A stretch of DNA of 64,000 bases from Sphingopyxis sp. H115 (GTDB taxonomy: Bacteria; Pseudomonadota; Alphaproteobacteria; Sphingomonadales; Sphingomonadaceae): assembly GCF_001468465.1 (NCBI RefSeq), contig NZ_LNSA01000004.1, positions 1 through 64,000 of the forward strand, written 5' to 3'. A program made the translations under genes and the position numbers. The notes under the pieces were generated by a model. That model ran no database searches and had not been told where the DNA came from. It saw only the letters and a list, made by a program, of their open reading frames with translations. Of this stretch, positions 34,374 to 43,223 are shown in pieces; the first letter of the stretch is position 1; each line of letters opens with the position of its first letter.

Positions 34374-35089
34374 AGGGGCTGATCGTGGCGATCCAGTTCC
34401 TGACGCGCCTGCCAACGCCGCGCATTGCGGTGTCGAGCGACGAATTCGCCGCGTCGATGCGCTGGTTTCCCGCGGTCGGGCTGATCGTCGGCGCGCTCGT
34501 TGCCGGTGCGGGCTGGGCGGGCGCACGGATCGATCCATGGACCGGCGCGCTCGCCGCGCTGATCATCTGGGTCGCGGTGACCGGTGCGCTGCACCTCGAC
34601 GGGCTCGGCGACATCGCCGATGCGAGCGGCGCGGCACACAAGGACCGCGTGCGATTGCTCGCGGTCCTTCGCGATCCCCACGTCGGCAACTTCGCGGTGG
34701 TGACGATCGGATTGCAGTTGATCGCGAAGCTCATACTGCTCCACGCGCTGATCGAGCGCGAGGCGTTCGTCGCCGCCTTGCTCGTCCCCTTTGCGGCGCG
34801 GATCGGCCCGCTGTTCTGGTCGCGCGCGCTGCCCGACCTGCACGCGGGATTGGGCTCGCGCTTTCGCCACGCGGTGCGTCCGGCCGATTTCGCGGTCTGG
34901 GGTATCGTTCTTCTCGCCGCAGCGTCGGTTTCGCCCTCGCTGCTCGCCGCGCCGTTGATCTTCCTTGTCTGGGGCTGGTGGCTGCTGCGCCGGATCGGCG
35001 GCATCTCGGGCGACGGGCATGGCGCGGGGATCGAAATCGGCGAAAGCCTGCTCCTCGCCGCCGCGCTGCTGTGGGCGCATCTGGCATGA
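34370..35089 (+). CDS. cobS: Adenosylcobinamide-GDP ribazoletransferase (cobalamin synthase)
   Basis: This is a 239-residue inner-membrane enzyme that joins adenosylcobinamide-GDP to alpha-ribazole. It opens IVAIQFLTRLPTPR, the family signature, followed by ALHLDGLGDIADA with the catalytic Asp pair, DPHVGNFAVV, and GDGHGAGIEIGESLLL at the end. There are five or six membrane segments. The ATG overlaps the previous stop (ATGA). It is the last nucleotide-loop assembly step. Confidence 0.96.
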   Translation: MKGLIVAIQFLTRLPTPRIAVSSDEFAASMRWFPAVGLIVGALVAGAGWAGARIDPWTGALAALIIWVAVTGALHLDGLGDIADASGAAHKDRVRLLAVLRDPHVGNFAVVTIGLQLIAKLILLHALIEREAFVAALLVPFAARIGPLFWSRALPDLHAGLGSRFRHAVRPADFAVWGIVLLAAASVSPSLLAAPLIFLVWGWWLLRRIGGISGDGHGAGIEIGESLLLAAALLWAHLA

Positions 35090-36054
35090 CCGAGCCGTGG
35101 ACCTGGCACGGTGGAGGCATCGAGGCCGCGACGCGCACGTTCGGCGGCGACAACTGGATCGACCTGTCGACCGGAATCAACCCGCACCCCTGGCCGGGCG
35201 CCGCGGGACTTGCGTTCGACTGGCAACGACTGCCCGACCCCGAGCATCTTGCCCGACTCGAACACGTCGCGGCGGACCATTTCGGCGTCGACCCGCGCCA
35301 TGTCTGCGCGGTGCCCGGCAGCGAGATCGGGCTCCGCCTCGTGGGGACGCTGATCGGGGGCGGTGCGCGCCATGTCGTGCCGGGCTATCGGACGCATGGC
35401 GACATGATCGCCGACAGTGTCGCGACCGGCTGGCGCGAAACGCCCGACGCGGCCGGAAGCCTGATCCTCGCCAACCCTAACAACCCCGACGGGCGCGTCC
35501 TTGCCCCCGATGCCTTGCTCGCATCGCTCGAACGCGGCGCCGGCTGGCTGCTCGTCGATGAAGCCTTTGCCGACGCCAACCCGGCACTGAGCGTCGCGGC
35601 GGCGGTCGGCGACGGCAAGAGGCTGATCGTCTTTCGCTCGTTCGGCAAATTCTTCGGCCTCGCGGGGGTGCGGCTCGGCTTCGTCCTCGCTCCGCAAGCA
35701 ATCGTCGCCGCGCTGCGCGCGTGGCTGGGCGCGTGGCCGCTATCCCAGGCGGCAATCGCGATCGGCGCCGCTGCCTATGCCGATGCCGGCTGGATCGAAG
35801 CGACGCGGCGGCGCCTGCCCGCCGAAGCCGCCGCGCTCGACGCGGTGCTGGCACGGCACGGCTATCGCGCGGCGGGCGCCTGCCCGCTGTTTCGCCTGAT
35901 CGAAGCCGATAACGGCCGCGCGCTGTTCGAGCGGCTTGCGCGACACGCAATCCTCACCCGCCCCTTTGAAGGTCAGCCGCGCTGGCTGCGCCTCGGCCTG
36001 CCCGCCGATGCCGCCGCGCTGGCACGGCTCGACGCGGCGCTTCGTCATGGCTGA
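35086..36054 (+). CDS. Threonine-phosphate decarboxylase (PLP, aminotransferase fold)
   Basis: This enzyme makes (R)-1-amino-2-propanol phosphate from L-threonine-O-3-phosphate for attachment to cobyric acid. It is called CobD in Salmonella and CobC in Pseudomonas, hence no symbol is given. The 322-residue protein has DLSTGINPHPWP at the N-terminus, substrate Asn in LANPNNPDGR, Asp in LLVDEAFAD, and the PLP Lys in FRSFGKFFGLAGVRLGF. The ATG overlaps the cobS stop (ATGA). Its own 3' end overlaps the next start by 8 bases. Confidence 0.93.
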   Translation: MTEPWTWHGGGIEAATRTFGGDNWIDLSTGINPHPWPGAAGLAFDWQRLPDPEHLARLEHVAADHFGVDPRHVCAVPGSEIGLRLVGTLIGGGARHVVPGYRTHGDMIADSVATGWRETPDAAGSLILANPNNPDGRVLAPDALLASLERGAGWLLVDEAFADANPALSVAAAVGDGKRLIVFRSFGKFFGLAGVRLGFVLAPQAIVAALRAWLGAWPLSQAAIAIGAAAYADAGWIEATRRRLPAEAAALDAVLARHGYRAAGACPLFRLIEADNGRALFERLARHAILTRPFEGQPRWLRLGLPADAAALARLDAALRHG

Positions 36055-36985
36055 ACCCGTCGCGTTCACCGCGCTCGCGCTCGACGCGGCGTTCGGCTGG
36101 CCGCGCGGCCTCTATCGCCGCATCGGCCATCCGGTCGGGCTGTTCGCGCGCATCATTGTGGGCTGCGAAGCGCGGTGGAACCGCGCAGAATATGGGTTCG
36201 GTGCGCGGCGCGCGCTTGGCATGCTGACGCTGCTCATCCTGATCTTTCTCACAGGCAGCGCCGGCTGGGCGATCCAGCGCCTGCTATTCGCACACTTCGG
36301 CACATGGGGCTGGATCGGCGTCGCGATCCTCGCCTGGCCCGCGCTTGCACAGCGCAGCCTGTTCGATCATGTCCGCGCGGTCGGCGAGCGGATCGACGCG
36401 GGCGACCTTCCCGGCGCACGCGCGGCGGTCGCGATGATCGTCGGCCGCGACACCGCCGAACTCGACGAAAGCGGCGTCGCGCGCGCCGCGATCGAAAGCC
36501 TCGCCGAAAGCTTTTGCGACGGCATCGCCGCGCCGCTTTTCTGGCTGCTGCTGTTCGGCTTGCCAGGGGTCTGGGCGTATAAGGCGGTGAACACCGCCGA
36601 CAGCCTGATCGGCCACCGCGAGGCGCGCTGGCGTGCGTTCGGCTGGGCGGCGGCGCGCATCGACGACCTTGCGAACTGGATTCCGGCGCGAGCGGCGGGC
36701 GTGCTGATCTGCCTCGCGGGCGACGGCGGATGGCGCATATTGCGGCGCGACGCGCGCAAACACGCCTCGCCCAACGCCGGCTGGCCCGAGGCGGCGATGG
36801 CGGGCGCGCTGGGGCTTCGGCTTGGCGGACCGATCGCCTATGACGGCGTGATGCGCGACAAGCCATGGATCGGCAACGGGACCAGCAAAGCGGGCGGCGA
36901 AGAAATCGACCGCGCACTCGCCGTCTATCGGCGCGCCTGCCTGTTGCTGTGGCTGGTTGCGGGGGGCGCGGCATGGCTGCTTTGA
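36047..36985 (+). CDS. cbiB: Adenosylcobinamide-phosphate synthase
   Basis: CbiB (CobD in the aerobic naming) joins aminopropanol phosphate to adenosylcobyric acid. The 312-residue membrane protein has a [10 protein letters not shown] opening, [32 protein letters not shown], and [18 protein letters not shown] plus [16 protein letters not shown], all signatures of the family. It has about five hydrophobic segments. It is coupled to the previous gene by 8 bases and to the next by 13 bases. Confidence 0.95.
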   Translation: MAEPVAFTALALDAAFGWPRGLYRRIGHPVGLFARIIVGCEARWNRAEYGFGARRALGMLTLLILIFLTGSAGWAIQRLLFAHFGTWGWIGVAILAWPALAQRSLFDHVRAVGERIDAGDLPGARAAVAMIVGRDTAELDESGVARAAIESLAESFCDGIAAPLFWLLLFGLPGVWAYKAVNTADSLIGHREARWRAFGWAAARIDDLANWIPARAAGVLICLAGDGGWRILRRDARKHASPNAGWPEAAMAGALGLRLGGPIAYDGVMRDKPWIGNGTSKAGGEEIDRALAVYRRACLLLWLVAGGAAWLL

Positions 36986-38430
36986 TGCTGCAGGGCACCG
37001 GGTCCGACGTCGGCAAGTCGGTGCTTGTCGCGGCGCTTTGCCGCGCTCTGACCAATCGCGGGCTCGCGGTGCGGCCGTTCAAGCCGCAGAATATGTCGAA
37101 CAATGCCGCGGTCACGATCGATGGCGGCGAGATCGGCCGCGCGCAGGCGCTCCAGGCCATGGCGTGCCGCGTGGAACCGCACAGCGACATGAACCCGGTG
37201 CTGCTGAAACCCCAGGCCGACCGCACCTCGCAGCTGATCGTTCATGGCCGCGTGCGCGGAACGCTGGGCAGCGGCAATTTCCGCGAAGCGCGCGGCGCGC
37301 TGATGACCGAGGTGCTCGAAAGTTACGAGCGGTTGCGGCGCCAATGCGATATCGTCATCGTCGAGGGCGCGGGATCGCCCGCCGAGATCAATTTGCGCGC
37401 CGGCGATATCGCGAACATGGGCTTTGCGCGCGCCGCCGATGTTCCCGTGATCCTGATCGGCGATATCGACCGCGGCGGGGTGATCGCCTCGATCGTCGGG
37501 ACGCGCGCGGTGATCGATCCGCAAGATGCCGCGATGATCCGCGGCTTCCTGATCAACAAGTTCCGCGGCGATCCGGCCTTGTTCGAGGACGGCTATCGCG
37601 AGATCGAGCGGCAAAGCGGCTGGCCAGGGCTGGGCGTCATTCCGTGGCTAAGTGCGGCGGCGCGGCTGCCGAGCGAGGATGCGGTGATCCTGGAGCGCCC
37701 CGCCGACCCGCGCGAAGGGCGCCGGATCATCGCGTGCCCGATTCTGCCGCGCATCGCGAATTTCGACGACCTCGACCCGCTGAAGCTCGAACCCGGGGTC
37801 GAGGTGGTGATGGTGCCGCCTGGCCGACCGATCCCCGCCGAGGCGGCGATGATCATATTGCCGGGGTCGAAGGCGACGATCGCCGACATGGCGGCACTGC
37901 GCGCCGAGGGCTGGGATATCGACATCAAGGCGCACCACCGGCGCGGCGGAATGATCGTCGGGCTGTGCGGCGGGTATCAAATGCTGGGGCGCCGGATTGC
38001 CGACCCGCTGGGGATCGAGGGCGCACCCGGCGAGATCGAGGGGCTGGGGCTGCTCGACGTCGAAACGACGCTCTTTCCGGCAAAGACCCTGCGGCATGTG
38101 CGCGGCAAGGCGCTGGGCGCCGCGGTGGAGGGATATGAAATGCATATCGGCGAAACCGGCGGCGATGCCGCAGCGCGGCCTTTCGCGCGGCTCGACGATG
38201 GTCGCGGCGACGGCGCGATCAATCGCGAGGGCAATGTCATGGGGTCCTATCTCCACGGGCTGTTCGCGTCGGCCGACCTGCGCCGCGCGCTGCTGGCGCG
38301 GGTCGGCGTCGCGGGCGGCGCGCGGGACTATGCCGCCGATGTCGATACCGCGCTCGACGAAATCGCGGCGGAATTTTCTGCGCACGCCGATCTGGGCGCG
38401 CTGCTGCGCATGGCGGAGGCAGGCGCATGA
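36973..38430 (+). CDS. cobQ: Cobyric acid synthase (glutamine-hydrolysing)
   Basis: CobQ (CbiP) amidates adenosylcobyrinic acid diamide at four positions using glutamine and ATP. The 485-residue protein has an N-terminal P-loop-like [11 protein letters not shown] domain with [14 protein letters not shown], then a C-terminal class I glutamine amidotransferase domain with Cys in [13 protein letters not shown] and the catalytic His/Glu region at GSYLHGLF. In salvage it is often kept with cbiB. The ATG at 36973 overlaps cbiB by 13 bases. The stop overlaps the next ATG. Confidence 0.95.
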   Translation: MAALMLQGTGSDVGKSVLVAALCRALTNRGLAVRPFKPQNMSNNAAVTIDGGEIGRAQALQAMACRVEPHSDMNPVLLKPQADRTSQLIVHGRVRGTLGSGNFREARGALMTEVLESYERLRRQCDIVIVEGAGSPAEINLRAGDIANMGFARAADVPVILIGDIDRGGVIASIVGTRAVIDPQDAAMIRGFLINKFRGDPALFEDGYREIERQSGWPGLGVIPWLSAAARLPSEDAVILERPADPREGRRIIACPILPRIANFDDLDPLKLEPGVEVVMVPPGRPIPAEAAMIILPGSKATIADMAALRAEGWDIDIKAHHRRGGMIVGLCGGYQMLGRRIADPLGIEGAPGEIEGLGLLDVETTLFPAKTLRHVRGKALGAAVEGYEMHIGETGGDAAARPFARLDDGRGDGAINREGNVMGSYLHGLFASADLRRALLARVGVAGGARDYAADVDTALDEIAAEFSAHADLGALLRMAEAGA

Positions 38431-38984
38431 GCGGATCGTCGCTGTTCGTCATCGGCGGCGCGCGGTCGGGGAAGAGCCGCTATGCGCAGGCGCGCGCCGA
38501 AAGGACGGGGGACCGCCTGGTCTTCGTCGCGACGGCCGAAGCCTTCGATGACGAGATGACGGCGCGTATCGCGCGGCACCGCGCCGATCGCGACGCGCGC
38601 TGGCGCACGGTCGAAGCCTCGCGCGACCTGCCGCGCGCGATCGACGCGTTGCGCGGCGACGGCGACGTCGTGCTCGTCGATTGCCTGACGCTGTGGCTGT
38701 CGAACCTGCTGCTCGCCGACGTCGACCTCGTTCGAGCGGGTGAGGAATTATGCGGCGCGATCGGTCGTTTCGGAGGCCCGATCATCCTCGTATCCAACGA
38801 AGTCGGCATGGGGGGCGTGCCCGGCAATGCGCTGGCGCGGCGCTTCGGCGACGCCGCCGGACGGCTCAACCAATCGGTTGCGGCGATCGCCGACGAGGTC
38901 GTCCTGCTCGCCGCCGGACTCCCCCTCACCCTCAAACCCCGCACCGGCGGCGCCGGGGACGCCGGGCGTCGGGCCGCGCTCTAG
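38427..38984 (+). CDS. cobU: Bifunctional adenosylcobinamide kinase / adenosylcobinamide-phosphate guanylyltransferase
   Basis: This enzyme phosphorylates adenosylcobinamide and then transfers GMP from GTP to give adenosylcobinamide-GDP (CobU/CobP). The 185-residue protein has the P-loop [11 protein letters not shown] near its start, [12 protein letters not shown] and the [10 protein letters not shown] motif containing the guanylyl-accepting His, followed by [12 protein letters not shown] and [10 protein letters not shown]. It is the last gene of the operon. The ATG overlaps the cobQ stop. The gene end overlaps the convergent DUF885 gene by 4 bases. Confidence 0.95.
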   Translation: MSGSSLFVIGGARSGKSRYAQARAERTGDRLVFVATAEAFDDEMTARIARHRADRDARWRTVEASRDLPRAIDALRGDGDVVLVDCLTLWLSNLLLADVDLVRAGEELCGAIGRFGGPIILVSNEVGMGGVPGNALARRFGDAAGRLNQSVAAIADEVVLLAAGLPLTLKPRTGGAGDAGRRAAL

Positions 38985-40792
38985 CCGCGCTTTTTCGCGG
39001 CGATGTAGCGTTCGACCTGCTCGTCGAGGATGTTCAGCGGCAACGCGCCCTCGCCCAGGATCGCCTCGTGGAATTCGCGGATATCGAACCGCGGCCCGAG
39101 TTCGCGTTCGGCGCGCGCGCGCAGTTCGGCGATGCGGAGCTGGCCGACCATGTAGCTCGTCGCCTGCCCCGGCCAGTTGAAATAACGGTCGACCTCGCGC
39201 GCGATATCGGTGTCGGACACCGAACTGTTCGCGCGGAAATAGGCGATCGCCTGCTCGCGCGTCCAGCGTTTCGAATGGATGCCGGTGTCGAGCACCAGCC
39301 GGATCGCACGCCACACCTGGAGCGACAACATGCCGAACCGGTCATAGGGGGTCTTGTACACGCCCATCTCGTTCGCCAGCCGCTCCGAATAGAGCCCCCA
39401 GCCTTCGACATAGGCGCCATAGCCCCCGAATTTGCGGAATTTCGGAATGCCGGCCAGTTCCTGCTGGCGGGCGATCTGGAAATGATGGCCGGGCGCGCCT
39501 TCGTGCGCGGCGATCGCGGCAACCTGCACCTTATGCGTCTGGTTCATGTCGACAAGATTGACATAATAGATGCCGGGGCGCGTCCCGTCGGCCGACGGCT
39601 GGTTGTAAAAGGCCGTCGATGCGGTTGCCTCGCGCCATTTTTCGACCGCGCGCACCTCGAGCGCCGCCTTGGGCAGGACGCTGAAATAGCGGGGCGCCGC
39701 CGCCATCGCGCCCGCGATCACCGCGCGGGCGTCCTGTAGATATTGTTCGCGCCCCGCCTCGCTATTCGGATATTTGAACTGCGGGTCGGTGCGGATATGG
39801 TCGAAAAACTGCTCGAGTGTGCCTTCGAAGCCGACCTCGCGCTTGATCGCTTCCATTTCCTGCCGGATCGCCGCCACCTGCGTAAGGCCGATGTCGTGGA
39901 TCTGGTCGGCGGTCAGGTCGGTCGTCGTCGACGCCTTCAACCGGTCGGCATAATAGGCCGCGCCATCGGGCAGGTTCCACACGCCGAAATTGCCCTTCGA
40001 TTGCGGCTCGATCTCGTCGAGCGCCGCGATCAGGGCGCCATAACCGCGCCGGAACGGCCCCGTCAGCGCCGCCCGCGCGTCGGCGAGCAGCCTCTCCTTC
40101 GTTGCGGCGGGCGCGTCGAGCGCGCCGACCTTCTTGCGAAAATCCGCCATCAGCGTCGAATCGGGGCCATCATCGAACGGCGCGCCGACGAGTATCTTTT
40201 TGGCATCGTTGCGCGCCGGCGCGAAGTTGACCTTGTTGGGGATGACGCCCGCTGCCGCCTGATCGCGCATCGTCGCCGCGACCTCGCGCATCACGCGATC
40301 GGTGTCGCGCAGGCGCGCGATATAGGCCTCGGCATCGGCATCGGTGTCGATCTTATGGTTGTTGATGAGCAATACCGGGATCGCGCCCGCCGGACTGCCG
40401 TTGGTCGTAACGGGAAAACGCAGCTTGCGGAACGCAAAGGCCTCGCGCCGACGCTCGGCATCATATTCGAACAGGCGGTAGCTCACGCGCGCGTTTTCGC
40501 CCAGCTTTCCGGGCTCGAAACGCGCGCGCATGTCCCTGAGCTGGCGTTCGACGAGTTTCTGCTCGCGGACATCGGCGGCGTCGGTGTAATCGTCGAGCCG
40601 GTCATAGCCGGTCTTGAAACCGAGCCGCGTCAACGCCTCGGGATGCAGCATCACCCGCGCATCGAAGGCCTGATCCATAAACACGAGCAAGGCCGCGTCC
40701 TGCGCATTCGCAAGCGCCACCTGCGCCGCCGCGGGCGCGGCAAGGGCAAGCGGCAAGGCCGGGGTCAACAACAGAGCAAGGGCGAGGCGCAT
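38981..40792 (-). CDS. DUF885 family exported metalloprotein
   Basis: This is a 603-residue protein with a signal peptide (RLALALLLTPALPLALAAPAAA). A probable zinc site HEGAPGHHFQ is near residue 470 (HEGxPGHH is the constant motif of DUF885), and YVEGWGLYSERLANEM follows as the second ligand region. The family is regarded as a membrane- or periplasm-bound metallopeptidase, often in sphingomonads, with unknown substrates. It stands alone, convergent with cobU and separated from the next minus-strand gene by 49 bases. Confidence 0.87.
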   Translation of the reverse strand: MRLALALLLTPALPLALAAPAAAQVALANAQDAALLVFMDQAFDARVMLHPEALTRLGFKTGYDRLDDYTDAADVREQKLVERQLRDMRARFEPGKLGENARVSYRLFEYDAERRREAFAFRKLRFPVTTNGSPAGAIPVLLINNHKIDTDADAEAYIARLRDTDRVMREVAATMRDQAAAGVIPNKVNFAPARNDAKKILVGAPFDDGPDSTLMADFRKKVGALDAPAATKERLLADARAALTGPFRRGYGALIAALDEIEPQSKGNFGVWNLPDGAAYYADRLKASTTTDLTADQIHDIGLTQVAAIRQEMEAIKREVGFEGTLEQFFDHIRTDPQFKYPNSEAGREQYLQDARAVIAGAMAAAPRYFSVLPKAALEVRAVEKWREATASTAFYNQPSADGTRPGIYYVNLVDMNQTHKVQVAAIAAHEGAPGHHFQIARQQELAGIPKFRKFGGYGAYVEGWGLYSERLANEMGVYKTPYDRFGMLSLQVWRAIRLVLDTGIHSKRWTREQAIAYFRANSSVSDTDIAREVDRYFNWPGQATSYMVGQLRIAELRARAERELGPRFDIREFHEAILGEGALPLNILDEQVERYIAAKKRG

Positions 40793-40841
40793 GACATTCT
40801 CCTATCGGAGCGCCGCTTGTCGCCCACCGCCGCCACCGGCG

Positions 40842-42644
40842 CTAGCGATATTCGTCCTCCACCCCCAAGGCAGGGCCGGCGCTGCTGCCGAAACCCATAA
40901 GGCATTCGAGTGAGTTGGCGGGATTTTTGCATAGCCGGCGACACGGGTACAGGTTGGCCATCGGCTTGGCATTTGCCGCCGCCACGCAGGCGTCCTTGAG
41001 TTGATCGTCGGTGGCATTGGCATATCGAATCTGGTTTTCGGCCGCCCCGGCAAAGCGGCTCGGCCAGCCAAAATGCCATGATGCATATAGGGCGGCAACC
41101 GCGACGGCGAAGGCGGTACAGATGCTCAAACTCGTCCCCCATGTCGTCCAGCCATGACGCGGGGCGCCGAGCATGTTGGTGAGATCCAGCTTCCGGCTCA
41201 GCTGTCTGAGTTGCCGTCGCAGGAGCAGCCGAGCAGTCAAGGCCCAGGCTATCGAAACAACGAAGAGTACGCCGACATATATCAACGCGGTTTCTCGCCA
41301 GTCTGCCCCGCGCGCGTCCTGATATGGGAAATGAACGAGGATGACGATGCCCACCACCAGACCGAGCAGCGCGGCGATGCCCAAATTCTTGCGCCAACTC
41401 TTGCCCGCGACCCGATCCTTGAGCGGCTCGATGCCTTTCATCACCATATTGCCGAGAGACGCCGCACCCTCCGCGCCGATCAACGCGCCATACCGGCCGA
41501 TCATCTCGTCGCGGACCTCGGCGATCTGCGCGGCCTGGTAGGCATCTTTCGATTGTCCCTTGTGATCGGCCGCCTTTTCTTCGGTCACATCGATCGCTTC
41601 ACGAAGCAGGCGCTTGCCCGCGAGCCCTGCGGTCAAGGCGACCCAGTCGGCGTCGCCATCGGGGTCGGGAAGATCAAGCGCGCGTGCCAGAAGCGGTTCG
41701 CCACCGACGATCGGCCAATCCGAGCCGACGGAATAGAGTTGGGCCGCGGTGTCGCCGCTTCGAACCGTCGCGCGCGCGGCATCGGCGGCGGCGGAGAAAT
41801 TGATCCTCAGAACGTCGCTCGCCTGTTCGTCCTTGGCCTCGACGCCCGAAAATTCGATGGCGCCCTTCGTCACGAGCGCGTTCCAGTGGTCGCGCAGGAT
41901 GCCCGCCCAACCTGCGAACCCGATCTCGTCCAGCGCGAGACCGCTGCGGCCGGACACCAGGGCGCGGCGGATATAGATATAGAGGCGGCTTCCGCGTCCC
42001 TGACAGTCCGAACAGGTAAGCTGGCCCGACCCCCGACAGCGACCGCAGGTGACGCGGCCCGATCCGCCACATGAACCGCATCGTTCGTTGATACGTCCGC
42101 CGCCGCCGCAGCCCCAGCAGGTGTCGCGATAATGTTCGGTCTGGTTGTTGGGGCCCATCCGGGTGCGGGAAAAATAGCCCATCCCGCCGCAGCTGCGGCA
42201 CATGACCCGGTCGGTGCCGCTTCCCGAACAATTTCCGCAGGGGACGCGACCGCTCGCGCCGCAGCCGCCGCAGTCCACCGTTCTTTTGCCGGCGCAGCTG
42301 TCGCAGGTTTCCACGCGGGTATGCCGAAACTCATGGCCCGGCAGCGCCTTACGCGAGACTGGCAGGAGCCAATCTTGCGGCCGGGAACACACGCATTCGG
42401 TCAGCGCCAAATGAATCGGGCGCGCATCCAGCGCCGCCTTGACCTGCTCGTCGATTGGGGGATTCGATAGGGCAGCGTTGGCCCGCGACCGCTCTTCGTC
42501 CCAGGCGAATGTGAAACCCGCCTGCCCGCGGAACGATATCCGTCGGGCCTCCATATCGTCGAGATGCCAGTCGTCGAGATTGCCGTCCAATCGCGTCCGG
42601 ACCCACGCCTCTAGCGCGCTCGATGCCGATTTCGTTTCCTGCAC
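40842..42644 (-). CDS. Membrane protein with eight CXXCXGXG zinc-finger motifs (DnaJ-like)
   Basis: This is a 600-residue protein with no recognised name. Residues 114-219 hold eight CXXC motifs of the DnaJ zinc-binding type, in order CDSC, CGGC, CGNC, CRSC, CWGC, CGSC, CGRC and CSDC, most followed by G-x-G. No J-domain HPD is seen. The middle part (about 230-430) looks globular. Three hydrophobic segments lie near 441-462, 475-499 and 525-545, then a short Cys-containing tail. It starts with GTG (42644). A disulfide/chaperone or envelope role for such proteins is only inference. It is at the edge of the mobile region. Confidence 0.7.
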   Translation of the reverse strand: MQETKSASSALEAWVRTRLDGNLDDWHLDDMEARRISFRGQAGFTFAWDEERSRANAALSNPPIDEQVKAALDARPIHLALTECVCSRPQDWLLPVSRKALPGHEFRHTRVETCDSCAGKRTVDCGGCGASGRVPCGNCSGSGTDRVMCRSCGGMGYFSRTRMGPNNQTEHYRDTCWGCGGGGRINERCGSCGGSGRVTCGRCRGSGQLTCSDCQGRGSRLYIYIRRALVSGRSGLALDEIGFAGWAGILRDHWNALVTKGAIEFSGVEAKDEQASDVLRINFSAAADAARATVRSGDTAAQLYSVGSDWPIVGGEPLLARALDLPDPDGDADWVALTAGLAGKRLLREAIDVTEEKAADHKGQSKDAYQAAQIAEVRDEMIGRYGALIGAEGAASLGNMVMKGIEPLKDRVAGKSWRKNLGIAALLGLVVGIVILVHFPYQDARGADWRETALIYVGVLFVVSIAWALTARLLLRRQLRQLSRKLDLTNMLGAPRHGWTTWGTSLSICTAFAVAVAALYASWHFGWPSRFAGAAENQIRYANATDDQLKDACVAAANAKPMANLYPCRRLCKNPANSLECLMGFGSSAGPALGVEDEYR

Positions 42645-43223
42645 GTCGCCCGTCTCCCCGATCCAATGCCGAGCGGGCTACGCCTTTCGCGCGCCGGAAT
42701 CTTCAAATCATCCTCAAGTTTTTCTCAAGCCGAGCAACGATCTGCTCTTGGCGCCGAAAGCGGGGATCCCGGGCCAAAACCGGTCACTTGCCCGCGACCG
42801 CCGCGCTGACTCGCCGCGAGCCGGTTCGGGAGACACCAAATTGTAGGGATGGAGCGGTGAAGGGAGTCGAATAGAGCCAAGAATTGGCTAAAAACCGGCC
42901 TATTTCTGAAGCATCGTCTATCAGGCCCCCAAATAAGCCCCCGAAGGCGCGGCTTCACCTCGGGATCGGGCACCCGTCTGGGGAAAATGACCGCGAAGAA
43001 TCGAGGTTAGCGGTCCAATCTACGACGGGGAAATTTTTATTTAGGGGCTGCTCAGAGGTCAACATCTATAGCGCTGGCTGCGCGCCTTGAAAGGCAACGC
43101 ACACTGAAATTCGGATCATTTTGACGGCAGCATAGCCCGCTGTCGAACTCTGCCTTTCAATATTTTCAGATTATTATAGGGCGCTCAGCCCACCTCTAAA
43201 CCCGGAAAGAAGAACCAAATTTC
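42645..43223. other. Gap at the boundary of the mobile region
   Basis: No gene is supported. The stretch is richer in A and T than both sides. It contains a dyad AGCCAA-GAA-TTGGCT (42875-42889) followed by five A residues. An AT-rich stretch (about 43150-43190) precedes the recombinase-like gene and could hold its promoter. The GGAAAG sequence at about 43204 is a plausible RBS for the ATG at 43224. No tRNA gene or long direct repeat could be seen to name the attachment site. Confidence 0.45.

Noticed and set aside
42645-43223. A tRNA gene as attachment site at the left end
   Set aside because: No cloverleaf could be built; the short dyad at 42875-42889 alone is not enough to name an att site.
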